This document shows positions 52,454-60,307 of a DNA stretch of 60,307 nucleotides, in pieces. The notes under the pieces were generated by a model. That model ran no database searches. It was not told where the DNA came from and worked only from the letters and a program-made list of their open reading frames with translations. Position 1 is the first letter of the stretch. Each line of letters opens with the position of its first letter. The stretch spans positions 1 to 60,307 of the forward strand of contig JAGOKK010000003.1 in assembly GCA_017994635.1 (NCBI GenBank), read 5' to 3'. Origin of the DNA: Candidatus Cloacimonadota bacterium (GTDB lineage Bacteria > Cloacimonadota > Cloacimonadia > Cloacimonadales > Cloacimonadaceae). The translations under genes and the position numbers were made by a program.

Positions 52454-53434
52454 ATGAGAATAGCGATTGTTGGCGCCACTGGAGAAGTGGGCAGAATGAT
52501 GATAACCTGCCTGGAGGAGCTGAATCTTGCTCTGGACTGTCTGGATCTCTACGCTTCGGCCAAATCCAAGGGTACCATGCTTTACTACCTGGATCAGCCG
52601 ATTGAAGTGCAGGAGCTAAACGATGTTTCGTTGACCAATAAATACGATTACGTCTTCTTCTCTGCCGGTGGCGGGGTCGCCAGATCATACGCTCCGATGG
52701 CGGCAGATGTATCAGAGATGGTTATCGACAATTCATCGGCTTTTCGCAAGGAAGATTTTATCCCTCTGGTCGTGCCTCAGATCAATGGGGACCTTCTATC
52801 CACATACAGCGGCATCGTTGCCAATCCAAATTGCAGCACCATTCAGATGGTATTACCGCTGAACGTGCTGGATAAAGCCTATGGCTTAAAGAAGGTGGTG
52901 GTTTCCACTTATCAGGCTGTTTCCGGTAGCGGGCATACCGGTGTGGATACATTGATGAAACAGCGCAAAGGATCCAATCTGAAAGGGATATACCCCGAGA
53001 TCATAGACATGAATGTGATTCCTCAGATCGGTGTTTTCCTGGATAGCGGCTATTGCACCGAAGAAGAGAAGATGGATTCCGAGACAAAAAAAATACTCCG
53101 GAAACCGGAGCTAAAAGTATGTGCCACTACGGTGCGTGTGCCTGTAATCTACGGGCATTCAGCCAGTGTGTATGCCGAGTTTGAAGAGGAAGTGGATCTC
53201 GAGGTTGCCAATCAAACCCTGTCTACTGCCCCGGGAGTGCAGCTACACGAAAATAGCTACATCACCCCCCTGGCAATCGGAAACTCAAACCTGGCCCATG
53301 TGTGTCGCCTGCGTTATGGAACCGATAGAAAATCACTTTGCTTCTGGAATGTGGGGCACAACGTACGCATTGGCGCTGCTGCCAATGCAGTAAGCATCAT
53401 GCATTTGCATGCCAAACAAAGCGGAAAACTATGA
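52454..53434 (+). CDS. asd: Aspartate-semialdehyde dehydrogenase
   Basis: A 326-residue NADPH-dependent enzyme. Cofactor motif IVGATGEVGRMM (5-16), DNSSAFR, IVANPNCSTIQMV with catalytic Cys near residue 129, YQAVSGSGHTGVDTLM, and the catalytic His region VPVIYGHSASVYAEF. It reduces aspartyl phosphate to aspartate semialdehyde for lysine/DAP, methionine and threonine synthesis. The C-terminus (IGAAANAVSIMHL) is intact. It overlaps the next gene by 4 bases (ATGA). TTGACA at 52386-52391 and TTGACG at 52413-52418 lie upstream but no good -10 box is seen. Confidence 0.96.
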   Translation: MRIAIVGATGEVGRMMITCLEELNLALDCLDLYASAKSKGTMLYYLDQPIEVQELNDVSLTNKYDYVFFSAGGGVARSYAPMAADVSEMVIDNSSAFRKEDFIPLVVPQINGDLLSTYSGIVANPNCSTIQMVLPLNVLDKAYGLKKVVVSTYQAVSGSGHTGVDTLMKQRKGSNLKGIYPEIIDMNVIPQIGVFLDSGYCTEEEKMDSETKKILRKPELKVCATTVRVPVIYGHSASVYAEFEEEVDLEVANQTLSTAPGVQLHENSYITPLAIGNSNLAHVCRLRYGTDRKSLCFWNVGHNVRIGAAANAVSIMHLHAKQSGKL

Positions 53435-54564
53435 GCTTTGATCCGCTGATGCTGCGGCATGACTTGCACCGGATACCGGAATTGGCCTATGAGGAGCACA
53501 AAACCAAAGCTCGTCTAAAAGCAGGAATTGAGGCTATAATAGCCGCAGATCCGGATGGGAATGAGCTCTTTGCCCGTAGTGAGTTTCTAAACTCCACAGG
53601 ATTGTTAGTTACCTATCAAGGAGGGGCAGAGGGCGCTCCGTATAAACTCTTTCGGGCCGATATGGACGCTCTGCCACTGAAGGAGGAAACAGGATCTATA
53701 TGCTCATCGGAATATTTCGGCACGATGCATGCCTGCGGACACGATGTGCACATGGCGGTGTTGATGGGCTTGATCTCGAGGGTGAGTTCCGAGCATCCAA
53801 AGCGTAATCTGATGTTTCTGTTTCAGCCAGCAGAAGAGGGAAAGGGGGGCGCACAAAGCGTGCTGGCAGAGGGATTGATCCAAAAATACTCCGTAACGGC
53901 CGCTTATGCCTTGCATGTGGCTGCTAATATGCCGGTGGGTACTATCAGCAGCAAAGCAGGGATCTTTTTTGGTATTCCCCAAGAGTTTGACCTGCATTTC
54001 CATGGTAAAGCTTCTCATGTAGCTTTCCCGGAACAGGGCGTGAACGCTCTGGATGGTGCGCTGGACTTTATGTACTGCATGAAGAAGGATATGGATGAGC
54101 TACAAAGGCGAGAACGGGTTATCTTTCATGTGGGGAAGATGTCTGCCGGGCGCGTTCGCAACGTAATCGCCGATGAATGCGTGCTAGAAGGTACACATCG
54201 TACTCTGAGCATTGCCACCAGGGATGAAGTAAACCGGTTGATTGAGCTTCGCGCGCGGGAAAGCGCCATGGCCATTGGTGCCAAAGCTGAGGTGGAACTG
54301 CTTGGCACTTACGAGGCAGTGGTAAATGATGAAGGCTTGTATGGCAAATTGAAGAGTGTCTGCAGGACACTAAACTACCGATTTGAAGAGGCAGAGACAG
54401 TTATGACTGGCGAAGATTTTGGTTTCTTCACCAGTATGTATCCGGGATTACTATTCTGGTTGGGTAGCGGCAGCGATCATCCCCTGCATTCGCCACGATT
54501 TTTACCACAGGATGAATGTGTCGCGGTTGGCATAGATATGATGTATGCTCTGGCAATCGGCTAA
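53431..54564 (+). CDS. M20-family amidohydrolase, possibly N-acetyl-diaminopimelate deacetylase
   Basis: A 377-residue zinc-type peptidase/amidohydrolase of the M20D type (hippurate hydrolase, IAA-amino acid hydrolase, acetyl-DAP deacetylase). Metal and catalytic motifs: RADMDALPL (about 77), MHACGHDVHMAVLMG (about 100), FQPAEEGKGGAQSVL (about 133), ALHVA (about 165) and TGEDFGFF near the end. The ATG overlaps the asd stop (ATGA); a longer open frame starting within asd is not credible. Fusion of translation with asd suggests a step in the lysine/diaminopimelate pathway by the acetyl route, but substrate assignment in this family from sequence is unreliable. Confidence 0.87.
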   Translation: MSFDPLMLRHDLHRIPELAYEEHKTKARLKAGIEAIIAADPDGNELFARSEFLNSTGLLVTYQGGAEGAPYKLFRADMDALPLKEETGSICSSEYFGTMHACGHDVHMAVLMGLISRVSSEHPKRNLMFLFQPAEEGKGGAQSVLAEGLIQKYSVTAAYALHVAANMPVGTISSKAGIFFGIPQEFDLHFHGKASHVAFPEQGVNALDGALDFMYCMKKDMDELQRRERVIFHVGKMSAGRVRNVIADECVLEGTHRTLSIATRDEVNRLIELRARESAMAIGAKAEVELLGTYEAVVNDEGLYGKLKSVCRTLNYRFEEAETVMTGEDFGFFTSMYPGLLFWLGSGSDHPLHSPRFLPQDECVAVGIDMMYALAIG

Positions 54565-54610
54565 TCCGGGACGGTAAGCAGCCTTCCACCGATGGTGGTC
54601 GGTTTCATCA

Positions 54611-55609
54611 TCACAAAAGCCTGATCGTGTCGTCTTTTCCCATTACTATACGCATTAATTCCACTTTTCGAAATCCCACGGGGAGGATCAGGGTGATCCC
54701 CTCACCATCGTTTTTCTTATCCTGCATAGCGTGGGGGAGGATCTGCTCAGGTTTGGTGGCAAAGCAACGCAGTTTAGGGGGGAGGGGGTATTGCTCCAGA
54801 GCCAGAGCGAAATGAGTATAAGCTTTATGATCTATCAAGCCAAGCTGATTACTGAGTCCCAGGGCGAGATGCATCCCAGCGACCACAGAGTCGCCATGCT
54901 TCCACCTATATGAGCTAATCTCCTCAATAGCATGGCCAAAAGTATGACCGAAATTCAGGATGCGACGCAGGCCAAGATCATGGGGATCGGCGGTGCATAT
55001 CTCCATCTTGAAGCGGGCATATTCCAGTATTATGGAACTTTGGGGAAGATCACCGGGATGGATCTGGCTTAGCCGATCGCAAATCAGGTAGCTTTTCAGC
55101 ATTTCCGCTGTTCCCTGCCTGATATCCTGGGGCTTTAGCGTGTTTAGAAACGCGGAATAGATAATGATTTTCTCTGCAGGATAGAATGTGCCGATGTGGT
55201 TTTTGATCCCCCGATAGTTCATCCCGCACTTCCCGCCGACGGCAGCATCCACCATTGCTAAAAGAGTGGAGGGATACAGGATCAAACGACAGCCACGCTT
55301 GAAGGTGGCCACGGCGTATGACGCGAGATCACAAATGACGCCACCTCCTACTACATGGACATCATCCGAACGGTTCACATTGTTCGAGCTAAGAAAGTCG
55401 TAGATCCTCCGACAGCTTTTCAAGGTCTTCGTATGCTCGGCAGCGGGCAGAAAGAGGATACGGCTATTGACAATTGCCGGGAAAATGTCCGGATAAAGCT
55501 GCCCTAGCCTGGAATCGGCAATTACTATGGATTGATCGCTAAGACGCAATGTACTGGCAAGCTGGATACTATCGGTATTTAGATATGATTCGTTCAAGCC
55601 ATTCCCCAA
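54611..55609 (-). CDS. aroB: 3-dehydroquinate synthase
   Basis: A 332-residue enzyme, slightly short of the usual 350. Motifs: VVGGGVICDLASYAVATFKRG (NAD-binding region), LYPSTLLAMVDAAVGGKCGMNYRGIKNHIG, FYPAEKI, LKPQDIRQGTAEMLKSYLI and LNFGHTFGHAIE (metal ligands). It converts DAHP to 3-dehydroquinate in the shikimate pathway. The start ATG at 55609 has GGGGA only a base or two before it, so the exact start is uncertain. A terminator hairpin lies just upstream, so expression may come from readthrough of the preceding gene. It converges with the M20 gene; between them CCACC-GAT-GGTGG (54586-54598) is a small hairpin. Confidence 0.93.
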   Translation of the reverse strand: MGNGLNESYLNTDSIQLASTLRLSDQSIVIADSRLGQLYPDIFPAIVNSRILFLPAAEHTKTLKSCRRIYDFLSSNNVNRSDDVHVVGGGVICDLASYAVATFKRGCRLILYPSTLLAMVDAAVGGKCGMNYRGIKNHIGTFYPAEKIIIYSAFLNTLKPQDIRQGTAEMLKSYLICDRLSQIHPGDLPQSSIILEYARFKMEICTADPHDLGLRRILNFGHTFGHAIEEISSYRWKHGDSVVAGMHLALGLSNQLGLIDHKAYTHFALALEQYPLPPKLRCFATKPEQILPHAMQDKKNDGEGITLILPVGFRKVELMRIVMGKDDTIRLL

Positions 55610-55610
55610 A

Positions 55611-55637
55611 GATAAAGGATGGGGTGAATCCCCATCC
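55611..55637 (-). terminator. Terminator/attenuator between the secreted propeller gene and aroB
   Basis: GGATGGGG (55617-55624) and CCCCATCC (55630-55637) form a perfect 8-bp stem with loop TGAAT. On the minus strand it begins within the stop codon of the propeller gene and is followed by TTTATCTTT, and aroB starts immediately after. A partial terminator that sets the level of aroB is likely. Confidence 0.65.
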
Positions 55638-58096
55638 TAATCTCTAATGATTGCTATCTTGCCACGCTTCGCGTCTCCATCGGAATCAGTAACCACGAAG
55701 AAATATATCCCGCTGGCCACCAGTTTCCCAGCTTTGTTCTTCCCGTCCCATTCAAAGCGAGCGAAAGGATTCTCTTTCAGCTCGATCACCAGCGCTCCTG
55801 ACGCGGAAAATATGGAGCACTTGTTTGTCCCTTTGGGCATGCTGTCCACAGGGAGATTGACGATCTGAAGGGAACTGACTCCATCAGGCCGGAAGGGATT
55901 TGGGAAAGCCTTTACTTTTCTCAAGGGGATAGCCGGCTTCTGCGTGCGTCCGATGCTCAGTGTATTCAAGCCATCGGGCGTTCCGATCAGCAGATTTCCT
56001 TCAAAGGGATCATAAGAAAGTGAGATCACCCTGTTTGAAAGCAGGGGAGAATTGTCCTGAGCGTAGCTGGTGAATCGCTCAGTAATGGGATTGTACATCG
56101 TAATGCCATAATCAAAGGAGCCCACCCATACGCGTCCGAAAGGATCAGCATAAATGGAATTTGGGACAGTGCTTACGCCACCGAAGAAACGTTCTTCATC
56201 GGCATAATACAAAGTGTCTTCCAGCCACGTAGAGGTGGAAAAATCGTAACGATACCGCTTGATGTATGTGTCATAACGATACCAGTTCGTTTCATCCCAC
56301 ATGTAGAGACCAGAGCCGGAAGCGACGAAATGGTACCATCCGGAATATGGGGTTAAAGTACTGGCTACACCGTATATGGCCCCCGAGAGTAGAGCGGAGG
56401 GTATTTGATTGACCCAATGCTCTCCATTTGATACGGGAATACTATCATCGTTCCAGATACTAAGGCCACGGTCGTATTCAGTGCCAAAGAAGTATTGGCG
56501 GCCATTGTGATATATATTCGTAACGCGCTGTGCGTTATTGTTTTTAAGAGTGAAGTTCGCCACGTGGTTCAGATCAGGATCAAAAACGGTTACCCCGTCA
56601 TCATAGCAGGCCACGAACATATTGCCGTACATATCCTTGTGGATTGCTGGGTTGGTATTCCCCAAGGTTCTGGGGGAGTCTGCAGACCAGCCTGTCCAGT
56701 CAGAACCATCCCATGTGGCTGTCCCCGATGATGTGAGTCTGGTCCAGGTGTTAGTCTCTTCATCCAGGATGCTGATCCCGGAATACCATCCTGTGGCTGC
56801 ATACGAAGCATCCCAAGCTCCAAACCATTTCCGGTTGTGTCCGTCAACGGCCAAACCGATGATGTTATCTGAATGCAAGGGGCTATTGAAAGTGTTATAA
56901 TTAGTCCACTGACCATTATGGTACTTACTAACCCCCAGAGTCCCCTTTGGAACGAGGTCATCGCCGATGTTACCGCTGCAAAACCACATACTGCCATCAA
57001 GGTCAGTGGCGGCAGCGGTAATCCTGGGGAAGCCGATGCTATTGGGATAGAAGAAGACCCACTCTCCATTTTCCCATCTGGCAATACCATCTCCCCAAGT
57101 GCTGATATAGACTTCAGAATCCAGTTCAAAGATACCGCATACTTCATTCAGCCCCAAGCCGTTGCTCCCTCTACGATGTGCTGTAAGTGATCCCGAGGGG
57201 CCGATCTGGCTGAGCAGTAAGGTAGTATCGTTATCGTAGCGTAGTAAGGTCTGGTCCCAATCCCCATAGGCTACCCATAGATTATCGTTGGAATCGAGCT
57301 CAATTGCTGAGACTTCCAGAGTATCAGCCTCGGGGTGGAGGACCAATCTTTCCCACATATTGGGACTGAAGCTAAGATCATTCATAAACACTTTACTACG
57401 GTTAGCAATGGCAATCTTGCTTTGATTTGCGGTGATCAGGTATTGATTTCCAGGTGTCAGCATACCTTCTACCTGCACGGTATGCCATTCGCTGCTTATG
57501 TCCAGTAAATCCAGCTTTACGTAGTTTATGCCGGCATCGGTGGCGAGAACGAGCGTAGAATCGGCGGTCAATTCCAGTCCGGTAATGTTATTACTAAGCA
57601 GATTGGGGATGTTGATGGTATTGTACTGATTCAGCATCAAGGGAAAGCTGACGCCAGGGAGGTAGTAGTACTTTGCCAATCCCTGAGCAGTGGCAACCAG
57701 AATGTAAGATCCCCATTCCAGAATGTCGTTTATCCTTTCGGAAGGTAATCCCAGGGCAATATCCAGATTTTGGAGGCCTTTATCGCCAAGGATGGAGATG
57801 CCATCTCCGGCAGAGCCCATCCATAAATCACCGGTAAAGTTTATATAGCTCAGATTGGTGATTTCGTTTGAGACCAGACCATCACCGGTTGTCCATTGTT
57901 TCAATTCTTGCATCCCAGAGAAATCGTCCCCTTCAGCGCCCTGTACATGCACTACGCCACCCCAGGAGGAGAAATAGATGTCGTTGCCCCGTTTGATGAT
58001 ATCGTAAACGTGATTGGTGTTATTTATGGTTTGCCAGTTTTGTCCACATAAGTAACTAAGGGACAGGAGTATCCATGCAAGTATGAATTGTTTCAT
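55637..58096 (-). CDS. Secreted two-component-regulator-like propeller protein with T9SS tail
   Basis: An 819-residue exported protein. Signal peptide MKQFILAWILLSLSYLCG, then two arrays of Reg_prop/WD-like blades with the characteristic G-D-LW.G..GDGIS pattern (GDLWMGSAGDGISILGDKG; VYISTWGDGIARWENGEW; RVWVGSFDYGITMYNP; LLIGTPDGLNTLSIG). The end is a T9SS type A sorting domain (KAFPNPFRPDG, CSIFSASGALVIEL, WDGKNKAGKLVASGIYFFVV). Such propellers are sensor domains of hybrid kinases in Bacteroidota, but here no membrane or kinase part follows. It overlaps the WecA-like gene by 4 bases. Role unknown; probably surface-displayed. Confidence 0.82.
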   Translation of the reverse strand: MKQFILAWILLSLSYLCGQNWQTINNTNHVYDIIKRGNDIYFSSWGGVVHVQGAEGDDFSGMQELKQWTTGDGLVSNEITNLSYINFTGDLWMGSAGDGISILGDKGLQNLDIALGLPSERINDILEWGSYILVATAQGLAKYYYLPGVSFPLMLNQYNTINIPNLLSNNITGLELTADSTLVLATDAGINYVKLDLLDISSEWHTVQVEGMLTPGNQYLITANQSKIAIANRSKVFMNDLSFSPNMWERLVLHPEADTLEVSAIELDSNDNLWVAYGDWDQTLLRYDNDTTLLLSQIGPSGSLTAHRRGSNGLGLNEVCGIFELDSEVYISTWGDGIARWENGEWVFFYPNSIGFPRITAAATDLDGSMWFCSGNIGDDLVPKGTLGVSKYHNGQWTNYNTFNSPLHSDNIIGLAVDGHNRKWFGAWDASYAATGWYSGISILDEETNTWTRLTSSGTATWDGSDWTGWSADSPRTLGNTNPAIHKDMYGNMFVACYDDGVTVFDPDLNHVANFTLKNNNAQRVTNIYHNGRQYFFGTEYDRGLSIWNDDSIPVSNGEHWVNQIPSALLSGAIYGVASTLTPYSGWYHFVASGSGLYMWDETNWYRYDTYIKRYRYDFSTSTWLEDTLYYADEERFFGGVSTVPNSIYADPFGRVWVGSFDYGITMYNPITERFTSYAQDNSPLLSNRVISLSYDPFEGNLLIGTPDGLNTLSIGRTQKPAIPLRKVKAFPNPFRPDGVSSLQIVNLPVDSMPKGTNKCSIFSASGALVIELKENPFARFEWDGKNKAGKLVASGIYFFVVTDSDGDAKRGKIAIIRD

Positions 58097-59130
58097 TTCT
58101 TTTTCTCCATGCGCATTAAGATGTATGATACTATCACTACCAAAGCCAACATCAGCATCAACAGTGAAAACAGGATCTTTTTGTTGGTGAGGGAAAAACC
58201 AATGGCAATCAGGCCAAAGAGAAAGGTAACGAAATACACGATGATCGATACCGCGCGTTGAGATAGCCCAAAATCCAGCATTGTATGATGAATGTGAGCT
58301 TTATCTGCTTTACTGAAACTGCCGGATCCGATGCGTCTGAAGATGGCAAGTGCCACATCAAGCATGGGAATTGCCAAAGCAGCCAGAGGTATGATCAACG
58401 TAAGCGATGTGATGCCCTTGAACTGAGAGGCACCGGTAGTGGATATAGCTGCTATGTTTAGCGCGATAAACTGGGTACCCGTTTCACCCAAAAAAATCTT
58501 GGCAGGATGGAAATTGAAGCGCAAAAAAGCCAGTAATCCGGCAAAAAGGAATAGCGAAAGACTGATCACCAAGATGTCCTTTTCCATTATGCCCATTGTT
58601 AACAGTACCAGGCAGGTGATCGCGGAGATTCCTGTAGCCAGGCCGTCCATGCCATCGATCAAGTTTATGGCGTTGATCACGACTACGTACCAGATTACAG
58701 TAACAGGGAAGGAAATCCAGCCCAGGATAAAATGCTCACCCAAAGGATTTGTGATAATCTGCACACGATACCCTATGATGTACATCACTACGCCCAATAG
58801 TATCTGCCATAAAAGCTTGTAACGTGCCGGGCTCTCAAAACGATCGTCCAGTAAACCCAGGGTCAACGCCACTGTGCTTACTGCCGAAAGCTCAAAAAAG
58901 AGACGGCTGATATCATCGCCCCGGGTAAAAAGTGAAAGCAGAAGCTGCATCAGGATGATGGGTAGCGCGAAGGATAACCCCCCGGCCTGAGCAGTACTAT
59001 GTTTGTGGATGCGCCTTTCGCTTGGAAGAGCAAGAATCCCATGACGGATGGAAAAACGGATGACGATCGGCACCATTAGTTGAGTGCTAACGAAGATAAA
59101 TATAGCGGCAAGAATGATGTATAGGGTCAT
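58093..59130 (-). CDS. Undecaprenyl-phosphate glycosyl-1-phosphate transferase (WecA/MraY family)
   Basis: A 345-residue membrane protein with ten or so helices and family motifs: KHSTAQAGGLSFALPI near 45, LGLLDDRFESPARYK (metal-binding Asp pair, about 97), INAINLIDGMDGLATGIS (about 155), FLRFNFHPAKIFLGETGTQFI and KADKAHIHHTML with the HIHH motif of the WecA/TagO/Rfe group. It transfers N-acetylglucosamine-1-phosphate (or a related sugar) to undecaprenyl phosphate, the first step of surface polysaccharide or teichoic-type polymer synthesis. No Shine-Dalgarno is visible before the ATG; upstream is repeat-rich DNA. Its stop overlaps the next start (ATGA). Confidence 0.9.
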   Translation of the reverse strand: MTLYIILAAIFIFVSTQLMVPIVIRFSIRHGILALPSERRIHKHSTAQAGGLSFALPIILMQLLLSLFTRGDDISRLFFELSAVSTVALTLGLLDDRFESPARYKLLWQILLGVVMYIIGYRVQIITNPLGEHFILGWISFPVTVIWYVVVINAINLIDGMDGLATGISAITCLVLLTMGIMEKDILVISLSLFLFAGLLAFLRFNFHPAKIFLGETGTQFIALNIAAISTTGASQFKGITSLTLIIPLAALAIPMLDVALAIFRRIGSGSFSKADKAHIHHTMLDFGLSQRAVSIIVYFVTFLFGLIAIGFSLTNKKILFSLLMLMLALVVIVSYILMRMEKKK

Positions 59131-59137
59131 GGTGTAT

Positions 59138-59299
59138 TGATAATTGGGAGTTGAGAATTGAGTATGGCTGACGCAGGGTATGAAGTGCGAAGGCGGGTTT
59201 TCTTGGCACGCGGATTACACGGATTTGGGAGAATTGAGAATTGAGAATTAGTGGTCTCAAATTGAGGATTGAGAATTGAGAGTTGAGAATGGCTGACGC
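59138..59299. repeat. GAGAATT-type microsatellite with duplicated downstream tag
   Basis: Irregular tandem TTGAGAA/TTGAG units occur at 59138-59161 and 59230-59290. Each ends in the same tag, ATGGCTGACGC (59164-59174 and 59289-59299). Between them lies a fragment CACGCGGATTACACGGATTT, a motif I have seen described as scattered non-coding repeat in several phyla. The open frames here are repeat translations, not genes. Confidence 0.6.
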
Positions 59300-59355
59300 T
59301 TCGTGATAGAAACCTGATGCTACTGATAGACTGACCGGACTGAAGGGATTCTCGG

Positions 59356-59439
59356 TGAGTCCCATCGGGACGACATTTCAGATAGCTAAGTGTGTCTCGA
59401 GTAATCTCCTGAGTCCCATCGGGACGACATCTCAGATCA
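59356..59439. repeat. Two REP-like hairpins with GACAT tail
   Basis: GAGTCCCATCGGGACGACAT occurs at 59357-59376 and 59411-59430, each GTCCC-ATC-GGGAC hairpin followed by GACAT and TCAGAT. A related hairpin AGAGTCCTGCCGGGTGAGCGACA follows at 59467. A second direct repeat pair surrounds them (GATGCTACTGA... at 59316 and 59497). No coding signal is present in 59300-59530. Confidence 0.65.
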
Positions 59440-59531
59440 CGACAACGTAATCCATGCCAACACCCAGAGTCCTGCCGGGTGAGCGACAGAAGCTTGATGC
59501 TACTGAGATACTGACTTGACTGATGGACGTT

Positions 59532-59642
59532 GGTGCCCGGGGAATAGCCCCGAGGGGGCGACATTTCATAGCCCGGGGTGTAGCGAAGCGTAACCCCGGG
59601 ATAAAGCGCCGGGGCTCTATCAAGCCCCGAAGGGGCGTCATT
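59532..59642. repeat. REP cluster on the 3' side of the transposase
   Basis: GGGGGCGACATTTCATAG, the 29-base hairpin CCCGGGGTGTAG...AACCCCGGG (59572-59600), and ATCAAGCCCCGAAGGGGCGTCATT (59619-59642) follow one another. The same parts appear in inverted orientation on the other side of the transposase (60119-60217). The last unit runs to within the transposase stop codon. Confidence 0.8.
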
Positions 59643-60099
59643 AATCCTTAACATCTTCCTCATCACTATGAAAAACCCATTTCTTCCAGGCTGCGATGGC
59701 TGACGGGTCATCCAGGTAACGGATCATTTCTTCCTCGAAAGTCATCATCTTATGATGTTCCTCCTGATGCAAGATATAATCCTTAACTTTATCTATATTG
59801 CTTTTGCTCACACTAAATGCGGCGTAACCTGTTTGCCAATGCATGATACCGAATCCACGCTTGTTATACCAACGGCTGCTGAAACTCTTAATGGTGCGGA
59901 CAAAATCTGCCATGCTTTTATCCTTGGGGATTTGGCAAAGCATATGAACATGATCATAGGTGCCACCTACAATAACCGTTTGTCCTCCTGTATCATTGAT
60001 GATACCGGCGATGTAGCGTCGAATTTCTTCATTTATGAATTTTTGTCGCATCTGTAAACCGAAAATGATGTGGACAGTGATCTGACAATGAGAACCCAT
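59641..60099 (-). CDS. IS200-like Y1 transposase, REP-associated type
   Basis: A 152-residue single-domain HUH nuclease. The metal-binding pair is HVH (His50 and His52, in GGTYDHVHMLCQIP), the nucleophile Tyr is at 108 in KVKDYILHQEEHH, and the segments SMADFVRTIKSFSSRWYN and MHWQTGYAAFSVS are typical of IS200-related TnpA. I start at ATG 60099; the open frame continues upstream into REP DNA, where a start at 60183 is not credible. Family knowledge: such proteins cut single-stranded REP hairpins and are thought to spread or maintain them. All catalytic residues are present. The inverted REP clusters on both sides support this role, as opposed to a simple insertion sequence with its own ends. 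Confidence 0.88.
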   Translation of the reverse strand: MGSHCQITVHIIFGLQMRQKFINEEIRRYIAGIINDTGGQTVIVGGTYDHVHMLCQIPKDKSMADFVRTIKSFSSRWYNKRGFGIMHWQTGYAAFSVSKSNIDKVKDYILHQEEHHKMMTFEEEMIRYLDDPSAIAAWKKWVFHSDEEDVKD

Positions 60100-60118
60100 A
60101 AACCTATCCCTTCGTCCT

Positions 60119-60307
60119 AATGTCGCCCCTTCGGGGCTTGATGGTCGTGTGAACTTGGTTCCCGGGGTTTCGCTGCGCTGCACCCCGGGCTATGAAATGT
60201 CGCCCCTCCGGGGCGATAGGGCACGTTTTGGCTTGGGGGACATGATGTATGAGATGGGTGTATTCCGTTTGGTATGTATTAATGTCGCCCCTTCGGGGCT
60301 TGATGGT
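60119..60307. repeat. REP cluster on the 5' side of the transposase, cut by the window end
   Basis: AATGTCGCCCCTTCGGGGCT plus TGATGGT occurs identically at 60119-60145 and 60281-60307. Between are a 29-base CCCGGGG/CCCCGGG hairpin (60161-60189) and CTATGAAATGTCGCCCC with a CTCC-GGGG hairpin (60190-60217). The parts match those at 59532-59642 in reverse order and orientation. The array probably continues past the window. Confidence 0.8.

Noticed and set aside
59356-59439. Repeated hairpins considered as a CRISPR array
   Set aside because: Too few units, irregular spacing, no constant-length spacers and no cas genes.
59127-59711. A 194-codon open frame on the minus strand
   Set aside because: It translates microsatellite and REP DNA (repeated NSQFSILN) and overlaps the transposase end; no protein features.

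Overview
The window carries a dense, mid-GC bacterial chromosome segment with Gram-negative envelope genes. The combination of TonB-dependent receptors, PorV/PorQ-like outer-membrane proteins and large secreted proteins ending in type IX secretion (T9SS) sorting domains (NPFNP..T.I.., then a final GIYF.R) suggests Cloacimonadota or another relative of the Fibrobacterota-Chlorobiota-Bacteroidota group. This assignment is inferred from gene content only; no rRNA is present.

Layout. 1-7.2 kb: the 3' part of a TonB-dependent receptor with a lipoprotein partner, a convergent TPR/sigma-54 activator, and a BtuF-BtuC-like import pair without its ATPase. 7.6-17.3 kb: a TPR histidine kinase, a cardiolipin synthase and an AddB/AddA nuclease-helicase pair. 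17.5-24.4 kb (minus): a T9SS-exported surface protein and a heterodimeric ABC exporter. 24.5-28.6 kb: a cobalamin module of two near-identical cobalamin riboswitches, one ahead of a BtuB-like receptor and one ahead of a seven-bladed beta-propeller with a T9SS tail, which I read as a BtuG analogue. 28.9-31.6 kb: a PAS histidine kinase, a PTS EIIA protein and a PorV/PorQ-like protein. 31.6-38.0 kb: a tight housekeeping run (glyS, pta, aminotransferase, small membrane protein, PfkB kinase, purM). 38.1-49.95 kb: an apparent single 11.8-kb transcription unit with a visible promoter and terminator, encoding a TonB-dependent receptor, ExbB, two ExbD, TonB, a large secreted protein, a PorV-like protein and a second T9SS cargo. 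50.4-59.1 kb: an RNB ribonuclease, tRNA-Arg(CCU), asd, an M20 amidohydrolase, aroB, a secreted propeller protein and a WecA/MraY-type transferase. 59.1-60.3 kb: intergenic repeats and an IS200-like (REP-associated) transposase flanked by inverted REP clusters.

The most interesting material is (i) the twin-riboswitch BtuB/BtuG-like module, where surface anchoring by T9SS would replace the lipid anchor of Bacteroides BtuG; (ii) a family of three about 113-bp palindromic intergenic elements whose arms are built from 11-bp units, that is one unit per DNA helical turn; (iii) the self-contained receptor/energiser/secretion operon; and (iv) the REP-transposase island at the right end. All functional statements rest on reading motifs by eye; no database search was run.
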